Assembly: GCA_031285295.1 (NCBI GenBank) | Contig: JAITWK010000008.1 | Coordinates: 1-64,000 of the forward strand | Source: Deltaproteobacteria bacterium | GTDB taxonomy: Bacteria; Desulfobacterota; Desulfovibrionia; Desulfovibrionales; Desulfovibrionaceae | Reading direction: 5' to 3' | DNA: 64,000 nucleotides | Shown here: positions 1-7,889 of the stretch, piece after piece | How positions within the stretch are numbered: position 1 is the stretch's first letter | Layout: every line of letters begins with the position of its first letter | Translations under genes and position numbers: made by a program | Notes under the pieces: model-generated | The model's database searches: none | The model's input: the letters and a program-made list of their open reading frames with translations, nothing else | What the model was told of the DNA's origin: nothing

Positions 1-77
<77 letters not shown>

Positions 78-250
78 GAATTTAAGGCGCAAGCCACAAA
101 GATATTGTTTTTAGCCTCGATGGATGCGTCGCTGATAATAAATCCTTAGGCGTCGCAGACGGCCGCTGTAGCGGCCAAAGTCGAGTGCAGGCGGACGGGC
201 AATCACGGCTTTGCCGGGATTGCATCTTTACCGAACGCCGGAACGGAATT

Positions 251-327
<77 letters not shown>

Positions 328-333
328 GTTTTT

Positions 334-371
334 AGCCGGGAAGCCTGTAAAAAGGTTTCCCGGCTTTTTTA
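334..371 (+). terminator. Terminator of the tRNA-Asp pair
   Basis: A 12-nt stem (AGCCGGGAAGCC with GGTTTCCCGGCT, one G-T wobble) closes an 8-nt loop and runs into a T tract. The same sequence recurs almost unchanged at 1173-1208, beyond the toxin-antitoxin pair. Confidence 0.85.
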
Positions 372-372
372 T

Positions 373-400
373 ATTCCGTCCCTGTCTTTGAGGGAGAGCC
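373..400 (+). repeat. Short repeat after tRNA terminator, copy 1
   Basis: A stretch ending CTTTGAGGGAGAGCC lies directly after the tRNA-Asp terminator and before a toxin-antitoxin pair. A close match (28 of 29 positions alignable, few differences) lies at 43973-44001 on the minus strand, again directly after a tRNA terminator and before another toxin-antitoxin pair. Its role is unknown; it could be an attachment or recombination site. Confidence 0.55.
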
Positions 401-416
401 GGAGAGCCTCTCTGCC

Positions 417-464
417 TTGACAAGCCTTCAAATACGTATCAAATATTCGTACATCATTTGATGT
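417..464 (+). promoter_or_regulatory. Promoter and palindromic operator of the toxin-antitoxin pair
   Basis: A perfect -35 box TTGACA (417-422) is followed after 17-19 nt by an AT-rich -10 region (about 440-446). A perfect palindrome, ACATCA-TT-TGATGT (451-464), covers the expected transcription start. Two ATCAAAT/ATTTGAT half-sites extend it upstream. RelB/DinJ antitoxins normally repress their own promoter by binding such palindromes, so this is the likely autoregulatory site. Confidence 0.6.
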
Positions 465-491
465 GTAAATGCCAAAGCAGGAAGGTTATAT

Positions 492-797
492 ATGGCGCAG
501 CAAGTCAAAAACGAGCTTTTCAGCGTCCGGGTTGACCCGCGCATGAAGGCCGACGCTTCGGCCATACTGGCTTCTTACGGTCTGAACTTGTCAGATGCCG
601 TCAGAATGCTTCTGGCCCGTATTACCATTGAAAAACAACTCCCACAGGGACTTGTGATGGACAGGGATGAATACGATGTGTGGTTTCGTGGAAAAGTCCA
701 TGAAGCCTTGGTTTCCACAGGCCCCAAGCACTCCCATGAAACAGTGATGGCGAACGCGGAAGCCGCTATCCGGCGAGTTGTCGCGGAAAGGGAATAG
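492..797 (+). CDS. RelB/DinJ-family antitoxin
   Basis: This is a 101-residue antitoxin, the labile partner of a type II toxin-antitoxin pair and probably the autorepressor. The N-terminal half (residues 9-50) is a ribbon-helix-helix segment of RelB/DinJ type: FSVRVDPRMKADA, then a helix ending LNLSDAVRMLLARI. The C-terminal half should wrap the toxin. The ATG follows an AGGAAGG ribosome site with proper spacing. The toxin starts one base after its stop, as in co-translated pairs. Family assignment is confident; the subtype (RelB or DinJ) is not. Confidence 0.85.
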   Translation: MAQQVKNELFSVRVDPRMKADASAILASYGLNLSDAVRMLLARITIEKQLPQGLVMDRDEYDVWFRGKVHEALVSTGPKHSHETVMANAEAAIRRVVAERE

Positions 798-798
798 G

Positions 799-1101
799 AT
801 GCTTGATCTTGAATGGGAGGATATTGCCCAGGACGATCTGATTTCCATTGTAGTGTATATCGCAATGGATAATCCCCGCGCGGCGTGGGCGCTAAAGGAC
901 GAGATCGAGGAAAAGGTGAGCGGTTTACGCAAGCAGCCGAAAATATACAAACCGGGCCGGGTGGAAGGAACAAGAGAGATTGTGGTGCGGGAAAACTATA
1001 TAGTGGTTTACAAGGAAGACGGCTTTGTGGTTTCCGTTCTTCGTGTTCTTCATGCCGCCAGGAGCGATGCGGAATACGGCGTGGAATCGAAGGACGAATA
1101 G
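799..1101 (+). CDS. RelE/ParE-family toxin
   Basis: This is a 100-residue toxin of the RelE/ParE fold. It has N-terminal helices with a DNPRAAWALKDEIEEKV pattern and then strand segments including REIVVRENYIVVYK and VVSVLRVLHAAR. The closing VLRVLHAAR is the usual catalytic or binding strand of the superfamily. I start it at ATG 799 rather than the in-frame TTG at 778, because 799 directly follows the antitoxin stop. RelE members cleave mRNA at the ribosome and ParE members poison gyrase; the sequence alone does not say which this is. It probably shares its transcript with the antitoxin. Confidence 0.85.
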   Translation: MLDLEWEDIAQDDLISIVVYIAMDNPRAAWALKDEIEEKVSGLRKQPKIYKPGRVEGTREIVVRENYIVVYKEDGFVVSVLRVLHAARSDAEYGVESKDE

Positions 1102-1172
1102 GGCGCACCCTTGGCACGGCATTGAAATACCCGTTGCTGTGTCAAGCCGCTCCGGTCAAGGCCGGTTATTAT

Positions 1173-1208
1173 CCGGGAAGCCTGTAAAAAGGTTTCTCGG
1201 TCTTTTTT
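1173..1208 (+). terminator. Terminator of the toxin-antitoxin pair (copy of the tRNA terminator)
   Basis: The stem CCGGGAAGCC/GGTTTCTCGG with the loop TGTAAAAA is followed by TCTTTTTTATTTTTT. It matches the tRNA-Asp terminator at 334-371 almost base for base, with two differences in the 3' arm. The toxin-antitoxin segment is therefore bounded by two copies of one terminator. It overlaps the last codon of the convergent alaX-like gene. Confidence 0.75.
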
Positions 1209-1872
1209 ATTTTTTGATAAAAATCTCTATACGCTCCTTGCCCTTGCCAATATTGTTGCGCTTTAGCTTGAGTGGCCCGATTTCGCCAGTGCGGCGCAGG
1301 TGAGTGCCGCCGCAGGGTACTCGGGCAAAACCGGCAATTTCCCAGTAGCGGCGTTCGGCCTCGCGGTCGCTGAAAGCGCTGATTATTTCCCGGTCGGCGG
1401 CAATCAGTTCATTGGCTTGTTGCGCAAGCTGAGGCAGCAGCGGGGTGATGGGTTCATCCAGGCGGAAGTCCAGACGGGCCTTGTCCGGGTGGATGTTGGC
1501 CCCAATGCGTTGCAGGGTGGCTCTTGGCAAGCCGTTTTGCTCCTGCCGCTGGTACAGCAGTTCAAGCACCAGTTCGGCGGCCAGATGCAGTCGCATCAGG
1601 CGGTAGCGCTTGTCCCAGTCTATGGCCAGTCCCACCTGGTCGCCGGGACGCAGGCCGTGGCCGGGCGGCAGTGTGTAGCGAATTTCCTGATTATCCCGCA
1701 CGGCTTCCAGCACTTCCTGCCCGCCAATGCTGCCGCTGTCCGATTGCTGGCCGCCGGAAAAGGCGAAAATGATCGTGCGATTCAGCGTGACGATCTGGCC
1801 GTCAACCGTGCGCACACAAGCTTGCAGGCTGCGCAGGTAAGGATCGCTCCAGAAGACTTTTTCCACGCTCAT
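1207..1872 (-). CDS. Alanyl-tRNA editing protein, AlaX type
   Basis: This 221-residue protein resembles the free-standing editing domain of alanyl-tRNA synthetase, which hydrolyses Ser-tRNA(Ala) or Gly-tRNA(Ala). Residues 1-90 match the beta-barrel region (SGGQQSDSGSI). Residues about 95-195 form the editing core, with MRLHLAAEL for the first metal site and VPCGGTHLRRTGEIG for the second (Cys-x3-His). The first site reads H-x3-E where many family members have H-x3-H, so one zinc ligand may be Glu. The start has an AGGTGAT ribosome site. It stands alone and converges on the toxin gene. Confidence 0.85.
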   Translation of the reverse strand: MSVEKVFWSDPYLRSLQACVRTVDGQIVTLNRTIIFAFSGGQQSDSGSIGGQEVLEAVRDNQEIRYTLPPGHGLRPGDQVGLAIDWDKRYRLMRLHLAAELVLELLYQRQEQNGLPRATLQRIGANIHPDKARLDFRLDEPITPLLPQLAQQANELIAADREIISAFSDREAERRYWEIAGFARVPCGGTHLRRTGEIGPLKLKRNNIGKGKERIEIFIKK

Positions 1873-1898
1873 TTTATCACCTGATACTTGGACACTGC

Positions 1899-3017
1899 CT
1901 AAAAGCCGCCTTTGGAACCTCCGCCGCCGGAACTTCCACCGCCGAAACCGCCCCCACCTCCGCCGCCTCCGCGTCCGCCAAAGCCGCCTCCAAAACCACC
2001 ACCGCGCCCGCCAAATCCGCCTCCGAAGCCGCCGCCACCCCTACCGGAGCGTCCGCCAAAACCGCCGCCGAAGCTTCCGCCAAGGCCACTGCCGCCCGAA
2101 TTTCCGCGCCTGCGTCCGATGGTGTAGGGTTCTTTTTTCGTATAGCCGCAGTTGCTACAGCGGTAGATCCGCTCGCCGCGTCCGCTGGAGAGTCGCGTGG
2201 CCGGTTCTATGACCTTGCGTTCCGCGTAGCGAAAGGCTTTGCGTCCGCATTGCGGGCAAATTTTTGGCCTGCGCTTCCACCAGGGTAAAAAGATGATCAG
2301 GCCAAAGCAGAACAGGGTGAAGCTGATGTTGATGATCAGGCCGACATCTGGCGAGTTCAAGCCTGTTTTATCAGACCTGGGCGCGGAACCGGATGCCGCG
2401 CCCGGTTGTCCGCCTGACGCGGCGGAATCGGGCTGCGTGTCGGATGTGGCCGGAATGGAATCTGACGGCGGCAAGCCGGGCGACTGGGCCGCGTAACTTT
2501 GGCGCAGATACTCGGCCACGGCCAGCACACCTTTACGCATCCCCGCGCTGTAGCGGTTATCGCGCAGATCGGGAATCATGTAGCGTTGTTGCAACTGGTG
2601 ACAGGCGGCGTCCGGCAGCACCCCTTCCAGTCCGTAGCCGGTTTCGAATACAATGGAGCGCTGCGGCGGCTCGGTCACCAGCAGGATTAGCAGGCCGTTG
2701 TCCTTGCCCTTTTGCCCAATGCCCCAGTGCGCAAAAAGTTCGTTGGCGAACTCGCGGGATTCTGTTTCGCCGATGTCTTTAAGGGCCACCACGGCCACTT
2801 CCACGCCCAAACTGGCCCGCAGCTCAAGCAGGGAGCGGTTGATGTCCGCAACATCGTCAGGGCTGATTAGCCCGTCCGGGTTGCTGACCAGGTTGTTTTT
2901 ATCGGCCAACTGCACATTCGGCACGCTTTCCACTGTATAGGGCGCAGCTGTGGCGGCAGCCGATAAGCCGAGGAGCAGGGTGATAACAGTCAGGCCGAGG
3001 AATAATTTTATTTTCAT
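1899..3017 (-). CDS. TPM-domain (YgcG-type) membrane protein with glycine-rich tail
   Basis: This is a 372-residue exported protein. Residues 1-25 are a signal peptide. Residues about 35-170 form a TPM domain (DGLISPDDVADINRSL, GQKGKDNGLLILL, ETGYGLEGVLPD). A low-complexity linker follows, then a membrane segment near 230-248 (IINISFTLFCFGLIIF). Next comes a zinc ribbon (CPQCG, then CSNCG) and a tail of roughly 75 residues that is almost only Gly, Phe, Arg and Ser. TPM proteins often pair with LemA, which is the next gene upstream in the same operon (15-bp gap). The family has been linked to envelope stress and photosystem repair, but its role here is not known. Confidence 0.85.
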   Translation of the reverse strand: MKIKLFLGLTVITLLLGLSAAATAAPYTVESVPNVQLADKNNLVSNPDGLISPDDVADINRSLLELRASLGVEVAVVALKDIGETESREFANELFAHWGIGQKGKDNGLLILLVTEPPQRSIVFETGYGLEGVLPDAACHQLQQRYMIPDLRDNRYSAGMRKGVLAVAEYLRQSYAAQSPGLPPSDSIPATSDTQPDSAASGGQPGAASGSAPRSDKTGLNSPDVGLIINISFTLFCFGLIIFLPWWKRRPKICPQCGRKAFRYAERKVIEPATRLSSGRGERIYRCSNCGYTKKEPYTIGRRRGNSGGSGLGGSFGGGFGGRSGRGGGGFGGGFGGRGGGFGGGFGGRGGGGGGGGFGGGSSGGGGSKGGF

Positions 3018-3031
3018 GGCAAAATCAGGTG

Positions 3032-3670
3032 CTACTGGAAATCCACTGTTGGAGCGCTGTCCGCCCCTTCCTCAGCCGTAAAATACGGACGCTGGCCAAA
3101 GCCGAACAGCGAAGCCAGAATATTGGCCGGGAATTTGCGAATGCCCGTATTGTACTGCTGGGCAGTTTGGTTGAAGCGCCTGCGCTCGACGGCAATGCGG
3201 TTTTCCGTGCCTTCCAGTTGAACTTGCAGGGTGGTGAAGGCTTCGTTGGCCTTAAGTTCCGGATAGCGTTCAGACACCGCCAGCAGGCGGGAAAGGGCGC
3301 TGCCCAGTTCACCCTGACTGGCCTGGAAGCGTTGCAGGGCGGCCGCATCCAGATTGGCAAGGTTGGAGACATCGATGCTGACCGCGCTTGCCTTGGCGCG
3401 GGCATTGATCACCGCCTCCAGCGTTTCGCGCTCGTGCGCGGCATAGCCCTTGACCGTGCTCACCAGATTTGGGATCAAATCCAGGCGGCGCTGGTACTGG
3501 TTTTCAACCTGGCTCCAGGCCGTTTTGACCGTCTCCTCCTGCTCAACCATGCCGTTGTAGGAGCTTTTGGCCCAGAAAATGACCGCCAGTATTGCTACAA
3601 GTATTATTATGTAAGGCAGCAGGGAGCGCCCGGCGTTGTTGCCGCCACTGTTGTCATTATTGTTGCCCAT
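3032..3670 (-). CDS. LemA family protein
   Basis: This is a 212-residue LemA protein. A short polar N-terminus precedes one membrane helix (SLLPYIIILVAILAVIFWA, about residues 15-33). A long helical cytoplasmic or periplasmic part follows, carrying the hallmark stretches ENQYQRRLDLIPNLV and RFNQTAQQYNTGIRKFP. Length and order fit the family. It sits between the Sel1 gene (21 bp upstream) and the TPM gene, so the three probably form an operon. LemA's biochemical role is unsettled. Confidence 0.92.
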   Translation of the reverse strand: MGNNNDNSGGNNAGRSLLPYIIILVAILAVIFWAKSSYNGMVEQEETVKTAWSQVENQYQRRLDLIPNLVSTVKGYAAHERETLEAVINARAKASAVSIDVSNLANLDAAALQRFQASQGELGSALSRLLAVSERYPELKANEAFTTLQVQLEGTENRIAVERRRFNQTAQQYNTGIRKFPANILASLFGFGQRPYFTAEEGADSAPTVDFQ

Positions 3671-3691
3671 GATTTACCTTCCGTAATTTTT

Positions 3692-5116
3692 TTATTCGGC
3701 TTCTGACCGTAGTTTATCGTACAGGGTTTGGGCCTGATTTTTGGCCTGTATAATCTGATCGGCGTCAAGTTTTGCATCCAGCGCCTCTTGCAGGAGCCTG
3801 ACTTCAAAGCGGACACCTGGCTCAAGCAGTTGGTTAAGCGCAAGATACAGGCGGGCTTTGGGCCAGGCTTGCGGTTCCTCAAGCTCGTGCAGCAGTCTGG
3901 CCGCACGCATGGCCGCATCGGCATGTCCCTGATCGGCGGCAATCAAATGCCAGCGCAGGGCTTCGTCAGTATTTTGTGCCACACCGGTTCCGTCTTCATA
4001 AAATTCGGCCAGATAAAAGGCGGCTTCCGGGTCACCGGCTTCGGCTGCCTTGCGATACCAGGCAGCGGCCAGAGCGTAATCCGAACGCCCTAGCGCCTCG
4101 CTTTCGTAAAGCACGCCAAGGTTGTACATGGAGTTGGAATCGCCCTGATCCGCCGCTTTGGTGTACCAATAAACAGCCTGTTGTGGATTTTTATCCACAC
4201 CATCGCCATTTTCGTAGCAGAGGGCCAGATTGTATTGCGCGGCGGATTTTCCGGCTTCAGCGGCTTTGGTGTACCAGTAAATTGCCCGTTCCTGATTTTT
4301 TTCCACGCCTTCGCCATCTTCATAGCTCACGGCCAGATTATATTGGGCGCTCGTCTGCCCCTGTTCGGCGGCCTGCCGGTACCAATGGACGGCAGTGGCA
4401 TGGTTTTGCTCCACGCCTTGCCCCGCATCATAACAAAGGGCCAGGTTGTATTGCGCGTCCCGATCGCCCTGTTCGGCGGCTTTGGCATACCAGTAGACGG
4501 CTTTTTCCTGATCCGCCGTAACCCCATCGCCATTTTCATAGCAAATGGCCAAATTATACTGGGCATCGGAATCGCCTTGTTCGGCGGCCTGGGTATACCA
4601 GTGTATGGCTTTGGATTGATCCGCCGCCACTCCTTCTCCATTTTCATAGCAAAGAGCCAGATTATACTGCGCTCCGGCGTGTCCCTGTTCGGCGGCCATG
4701 GCGTACCAGTGCGCGGCCTTTGCAGGATCCAGCGCCACTCCATCGCCTTGATCATAGCAGATGCCAAGGTTGAATTGCGCCGAGGCGAAACCGGCTTCAG
4801 CGGATTTGGTATACCAATAGACGGCCTTGGCCTGATCCCGCGCTACACCATTGCCATTTTCATAGCGCAAGGCCAGATTGAAGGCGGCTTCGGCGTTACC
4901 GCGCCTGGCCGCGCGTTCAAGGGTATTTATTTCCGGCGCGGCGGCAGTTGTTCCAGGTGCGGACGAGGCGGGAGGCGTTGACGTATTGGTTTCAGATGCG
5001 GGCGGGGAGGCATCCGTGGAGGCGGATGCGTTCAGGGGTATTGACCCAATAAGGAAAAGACAGGCCAGACCAATGGTCAGGCAGGTGATTAGGTAATGGC
5101 GAAGATAGGTATTCAT
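3692..5116 (-). CDS. Exported Sel1-repeat (TPR-like) protein
   Basis: This is a 474-residue protein with a signal peptide (residues about 1-32) and a Pro/Thr/Ala-rich linker, followed by nine consecutive 36-residue Sel1 repeats. These have the pattern A-x-YNLALCYENGxGV with WYxxAAEQG. A degenerate tenth repeat and a helical C-terminal segment follow. Sel1 repeats form a superhelical scaffold for protein-protein contacts, often in envelope or stress pathways. The repeats are so alike at DNA level (108-bp units) that unequal recombination could change their number. It is the first gene of the probable Sel1-LemA-TPM operon. Confidence 0.9.
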   Translation of the reverse strand: MNTYLRHYLITCLTIGLACLFLIGSIPLNASASTDASPPASETNTSTPPASSAPGTTAAAPEINTLERAARRGNAEAAFNLALRYENGNGVARDQAKAVYWYTKSAEAGFASAQFNLGICYDQGDGVALDPAKAAHWYAMAAEQGHAGAQYNLALCYENGEGVAADQSKAIHWYTQAAEQGDSDAQYNLAICYENGDGVTADQEKAVYWYAKAAEQGDRDAQYNLALCYDAGQGVEQNHATAVHWYRQAAEQGQTSAQYNLAVSYEDGEGVEKNQERAIYWYTKAAEAGKSAAQYNLALCYENGDGVDKNPQQAVYWYTKAADQGDSNSMYNLGVLYESEALGRSDYALAAAWYRKAAEAGDPEAAFYLAEFYEDGTGVAQNTDEALRWHLIAADQGHADAAMRAARLLHELEEPQAWPKARLYLALNQLLEPGVRFEVRLLQEALDAKLDADQIIQAKNQAQTLYDKLRSEAE

Positions 5117-5159
5117 GCCTTAGGATAAATCAATATTTATTAGCTAGCAATATAGCAAA

Positions 5160-5195
5160 AAAACAGCCGCGCGATTGGCGTCGCGCGGCTGTTTT
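5160..5195 (-). terminator. Terminator of the rnf-apbE operon
   Basis: A perfect 15-bp inverted repeat (AAAACAGCCGCGCGA and its complement) encloses a 6-nt loop. Read on the minus strand it ends in a run of seven T, 31 bp after the apbE stop. The arms also carry A and T runs on the other side, so it could stop transcription from both strands. Confidence 0.9.
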
Positions 5196-5225
5196 ATCAA
5201 ACTTGTCCAGACTTGCAGGCGGTTG

Positions 5226-6302
5226 TTACGCCCACTTCGAACTGCGCAATTGGCTGCCGTCCGCCGCGATGAACAGGGCAGCGCATCCCGGCTGGCTTTC
5301 GATGGCCCTGGCCGCTTCATTGGCGGACATGGCCCCGAGGGCCGTGGCCAGAGCATCGGCCAGACGCGCGTTCGGAGCGCTTACGGTGATGCTGCAAAAG
5401 CCCTGACTGCTGCGGCCGCTGGCCGGATCGATCAGGTGGTGCTGCTGATGGGCGCGATCATAGAAATTGCGGTAGCTGCCGGAAGTGGCAATAGCCTGAC
5501 CAGCGGCCTCGCCGCCGGAGGTACGGGCGCCAAGCGAACACAGCGCTACGTGGGACTGGCCTGGAGTCAGCGGATTTTCTACTGCCACCAGCCAGGGTTT
5601 GGAATCGGAACGCAGGCCGCTGGCGTAGATGTCGCCACCGGCGTTGATCAGGTGATTCACCGCGCCTTGCTTGCGCAACGCGGCGGAAGCCAGATCGGTA
5701 ATATGTCCCTTGGCGATTCCGTCCAGGGTAAGGGCCATGCCCGATTTGAGCAGACGGATTCTGCCGCTTTCAAGCCGGATGGCGCTGCGATCAACCAGAG
5801 CGCTGGCGGCGGCCAGTTCGGCGGCATCAAGCGACATGGAGCCGGTTGGGTTGGCTCTGGAAGCCAGAAGGTCAACCAACGGAGCCACGCTGACATCAAA
5901 AGAGGGCAGACGATCGCCAAAAGCCAGGGATTCGCGCAGGAGGGAGTAAAATTCCGCCGGAGCGTCATTAAGGCTGCCCTTGGCGTTAAGCTGGCTCAGC
6001 ACCGCAGCCTGATCGTGGCGGCTGAATATGCTTTCCAGACGCTGTATTTCCGCAAAAGCCCCTTCCATGGCCGCATGCGCGGAAGATTCATCATGGTGAG
6101 CCACGGTCATGGTCACAAAAGTACCCATGAGCAGTTTGGTCTGGGTGTATTCACCCACGCGTCCGGCTGTACCCCGGGCCTGTGCGTTTTCAGGCGTGGC
6201 CAGGACGGATAGCAGCGCGGTGGAACCGGCGGTCAGCTTCAGGGCCGCAGCCCCGGCCAGACAGGATTTGACGAAGGAACGTCTGGAAAAACTGTTCTGC
6301 AT
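5226..6302 (-). CDS. apbE: FAD:protein FMN transferase ApbE (Tat signal)
   Basis: This 358-residue enzyme attaches FMN covalently to a threonine of Rnf/Nqr subunits, using FAD as donor and Mg2+. The N-terminus carries a twin-arginine signal (SRRSFVK followed by an Ala-rich hydrophobic stretch), placing the enzyme in the periplasm. The ApbE motifs TLDGIAKGHI (about residue 195) and NAGGDIYASG (about residue 225) supply metal and flavin contacts. It is the last gene of the rnf operon, 51 bp after rnfB, which fits a role in maturing RnfG and possibly RnfD. Confidence 0.95.
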   Translation of the reverse strand: MQNSFSRRSFVKSCLAGAAALKLTAGSTALLSVLATPENAQARGTAGRVGEYTQTKLLMGTFVTMTVAHHDESSAHAAMEGAFAEIQRLESIFSRHDQAAVLSQLNAKGSLNDAPAEFYSLLRESLAFGDRLPSFDVSVAPLVDLLASRANPTGSMSLDAAELAAASALVDRSAIRLESGRIRLLKSGMALTLDGIAKGHITDLASAALRKQGAVNHLINAGGDIYASGLRSDSKPWLVAVENPLTPGQSHVALCSLGARTSGGEAAGQAIATSGSYRNFYDRAHQQHHLIDPASGRSSQGFCSITVSAPNARLADALATALGAMSANEAARAIESQPGCAALFIAADGSQLRSSKWA

Positions 6303-6353
6303 TGCAATATCCTTTGTCAGATTAATGTTAATCTGCTCTATTCTCTGTAATGC

Positions 6354-7280
6354 CTAAGCGCCGGTCCCTGCGGATTCAGCCGGTTTGGTCGCGGCTTCCG
6401 CAGCTTTGGCCTTATCAGCGGCTTCTTTTTCCGCCGCTTTGGCCCGGTCGGCTTCCAGCTTGGCCTCGTGAGCCGGTTTGCACATGTGACGCAGAATGCC
6501 TCTCGGGCAGCTATGCACACAGGCTTCCTTGCAGGCTTCGCCGTGTTCGCGGCACTTGGTGTGATCAATATTGATACGGTTGTCTGCCCCGGCGCTTACC
6601 GCCTGGGCCGGGCAGGCCTTGACGCAACGCAGGCAGCTCATGCAGCCCACGCCGCAGATGTCGGTGACGGCCTTGAGCTTGTCCTGGGTGGAACAGTTTA
6701 CCATAACACGCGCGGTTTTTGGCACCAGTTGCAACACGCTGCGCGGGCAAGCTTTTACGCAGTTATTGCAGCCGATGCAGTTAAGCGTGAGTACCTGGGG
6801 CATTCCGTCATTCATGCGCATGGCGTTGAACGGGCAAACACGCACGCAGTCGCCAAAACCAAGGCAGGCATAGCCGCAGGCTTCCTTGCCTCCATCCAGT
6901 TCGGCTGCTGCCGCGCAGGTAGCCACACCATCGTAATGATGGCGCGGGGCAACCTTGCCCTCGTTCTTCTCGCAGCGTCTGACAGACATCATCGGCTCGG
7001 AAACGGCTACCGCCTTGCCGGCCAGTTCGCCTACCTTCGCGGTGCCTTCCGCGCTGTTAACGCAGCAGAGGTTGGCTTTTACGTTCGGGTCGCTAATTAC
7101 CGCCGCCGCAAAGGACTCACATCCGGCGTAGCCGCAGCCGCCGCAGTTCGCACCGGGCAGAGCCGCCGCAACCAGGGCTATTCTGGGGTCTTCCTTGACG
7201 AAAAAGAACTTGGAAGCCACGGTGAGCATTGCTGCGGCCAAGAGGCCAAGTCCGGCCATGATTAAGAAAGAGTATAACAT
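6354..7280 (-). CDS. rnfB: Rnf complex subunit RnfB (polyferredoxin)
   Basis: This 308-residue iron-sulfur subunit is the entry point for ferredoxin electrons. An N-terminal membrane helix (residues 3-27) anchors it. A CGGCGYAGC segment begins the RnfB-type cluster. Several ferredoxin cluster motifs follow: CGYACLGFGDCVRVCP, CIGCNNCVKACP, CGVGCMSCLRCVKACP and a variant CREHGEACKEACVHSCP. The last 40 residues are an Ala/Lys/Glu-rich tail without clusters. A GGAGAAACGG ribosome site precedes the ATG. It is sixth of the seven rnf-associated cistrons before apbE. Confidence 0.96.
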   Translation of the reverse strand: MLYSFLIMAGLGLLAAAMLTVASKFFFVKEDPRIALVAAALPGANCGGCGYAGCESFAAAVISDPNVKANLCCVNSAEGTAKVGELAGKAVAVSEPMMSVRRCEKNEGKVAPRHHYDGVATCAAAAELDGGKEACGYACLGFGDCVRVCPFNAMRMNDGMPQVLTLNCIGCNNCVKACPRSVLQLVPKTARVMVNCSTQDKLKAVTDICGVGCMSCLRCVKACPAQAVSAGADNRINIDHTKCREHGEACKEACVHSCPRGILRHMCKPAHEAKLEADRAKAAEKEAADKAKAAEAATKPAESAGTGA

Positions 7281-7304
7281 CCGTTTCTCCTAAGTGCCGT
7301 GCGA

Positions 7305-7877
7305 CTAAACCATGCCCTTGAAGGCCATGAAAGCCAGAGACATCAGACCGGCCAGTACCAGCCCGGCTGCCGTGCCGCTAACGCTTTTGGGCAGGCGCAG
7401 CACTTCCTGCCGCTGGCGGATACCGGCCATGAGCAGCAGGGCCACCAGGAAGCCGACACTGTAACCGACCGTGTAGAGGATCGATTCAAACAGTTCGCGC
7501 TTTTCGGTCTGCATCAGAATGGCCACACCGAGCACTGCGCAGTTGGTGGTAATCAGGGGCAGGAAAATACCCAGCGCCTTGTACAGGGGCGGTACCGATT
7601 TTTTAAGGATCATTTCCACCAGTTGCACCAGTGAGGCGATAACCGTGATGAAAACGATGGTTTGCAGATAACCAAGCCCGAACGGGTCCAGCACATAGCG
7701 CTGCAACAGCCAGGTGCAGAGCGTGGCCAGCACCATGACGAAAGTAACAGCCGCGCCCATGCCGATGGCAACATCAATTTTTTTGGAGCAGCCCAGGAAG
7801 GGACAGTTGCCCAGATACTGCGCCAACAAGATGTTGTTGACGAAGATGGTGCTTATAAAGATTGCAAAAATGTCCAT
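7305..7877 (-). CDS. rnfA: Rnf complex subunit RnfA
   Basis: This 190-residue integral membrane protein has six predicted helices. It has the conserved family start FVNNILLAQYLGNCPFLG and the mirrored half CAVLGVAILM. RnfA and RnfE are inverted homologues that pair in the membrane and bind an iron-sulfur cluster between their conserved cysteines (NCPFLGCSK and TTNCAVLG here). It lies 12 bp after rnfE and 24 bp before rnfB. Confidence 0.96.
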   Translation of the reverse strand: MDIFAIFISTIFVNNILLAQYLGNCPFLGCSKKIDVAIGMGAAVTFVMVLATLCTWLLQRYVLDPFGLGYLQTIVFITVIASLVQLVEMILKKSVPPLYKALGIFLPLITTNCAVLGVAILMQTEKRELFESILYTVGYSVGFLVALLLMAGIRQRQEVLRLPKSVSGTAAGLVLAGLMSLAFMAFKGMV

Positions 7878-7889
7878 TGGCTACCTCGA

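Noticed and set aside
1912..2127. Proline-rich open frame on the plus strand
   Set aside because: It is the exact antisense of the glycine-rich tail of the TPM protein. GGC/GGA codons read as proline on the other strand.
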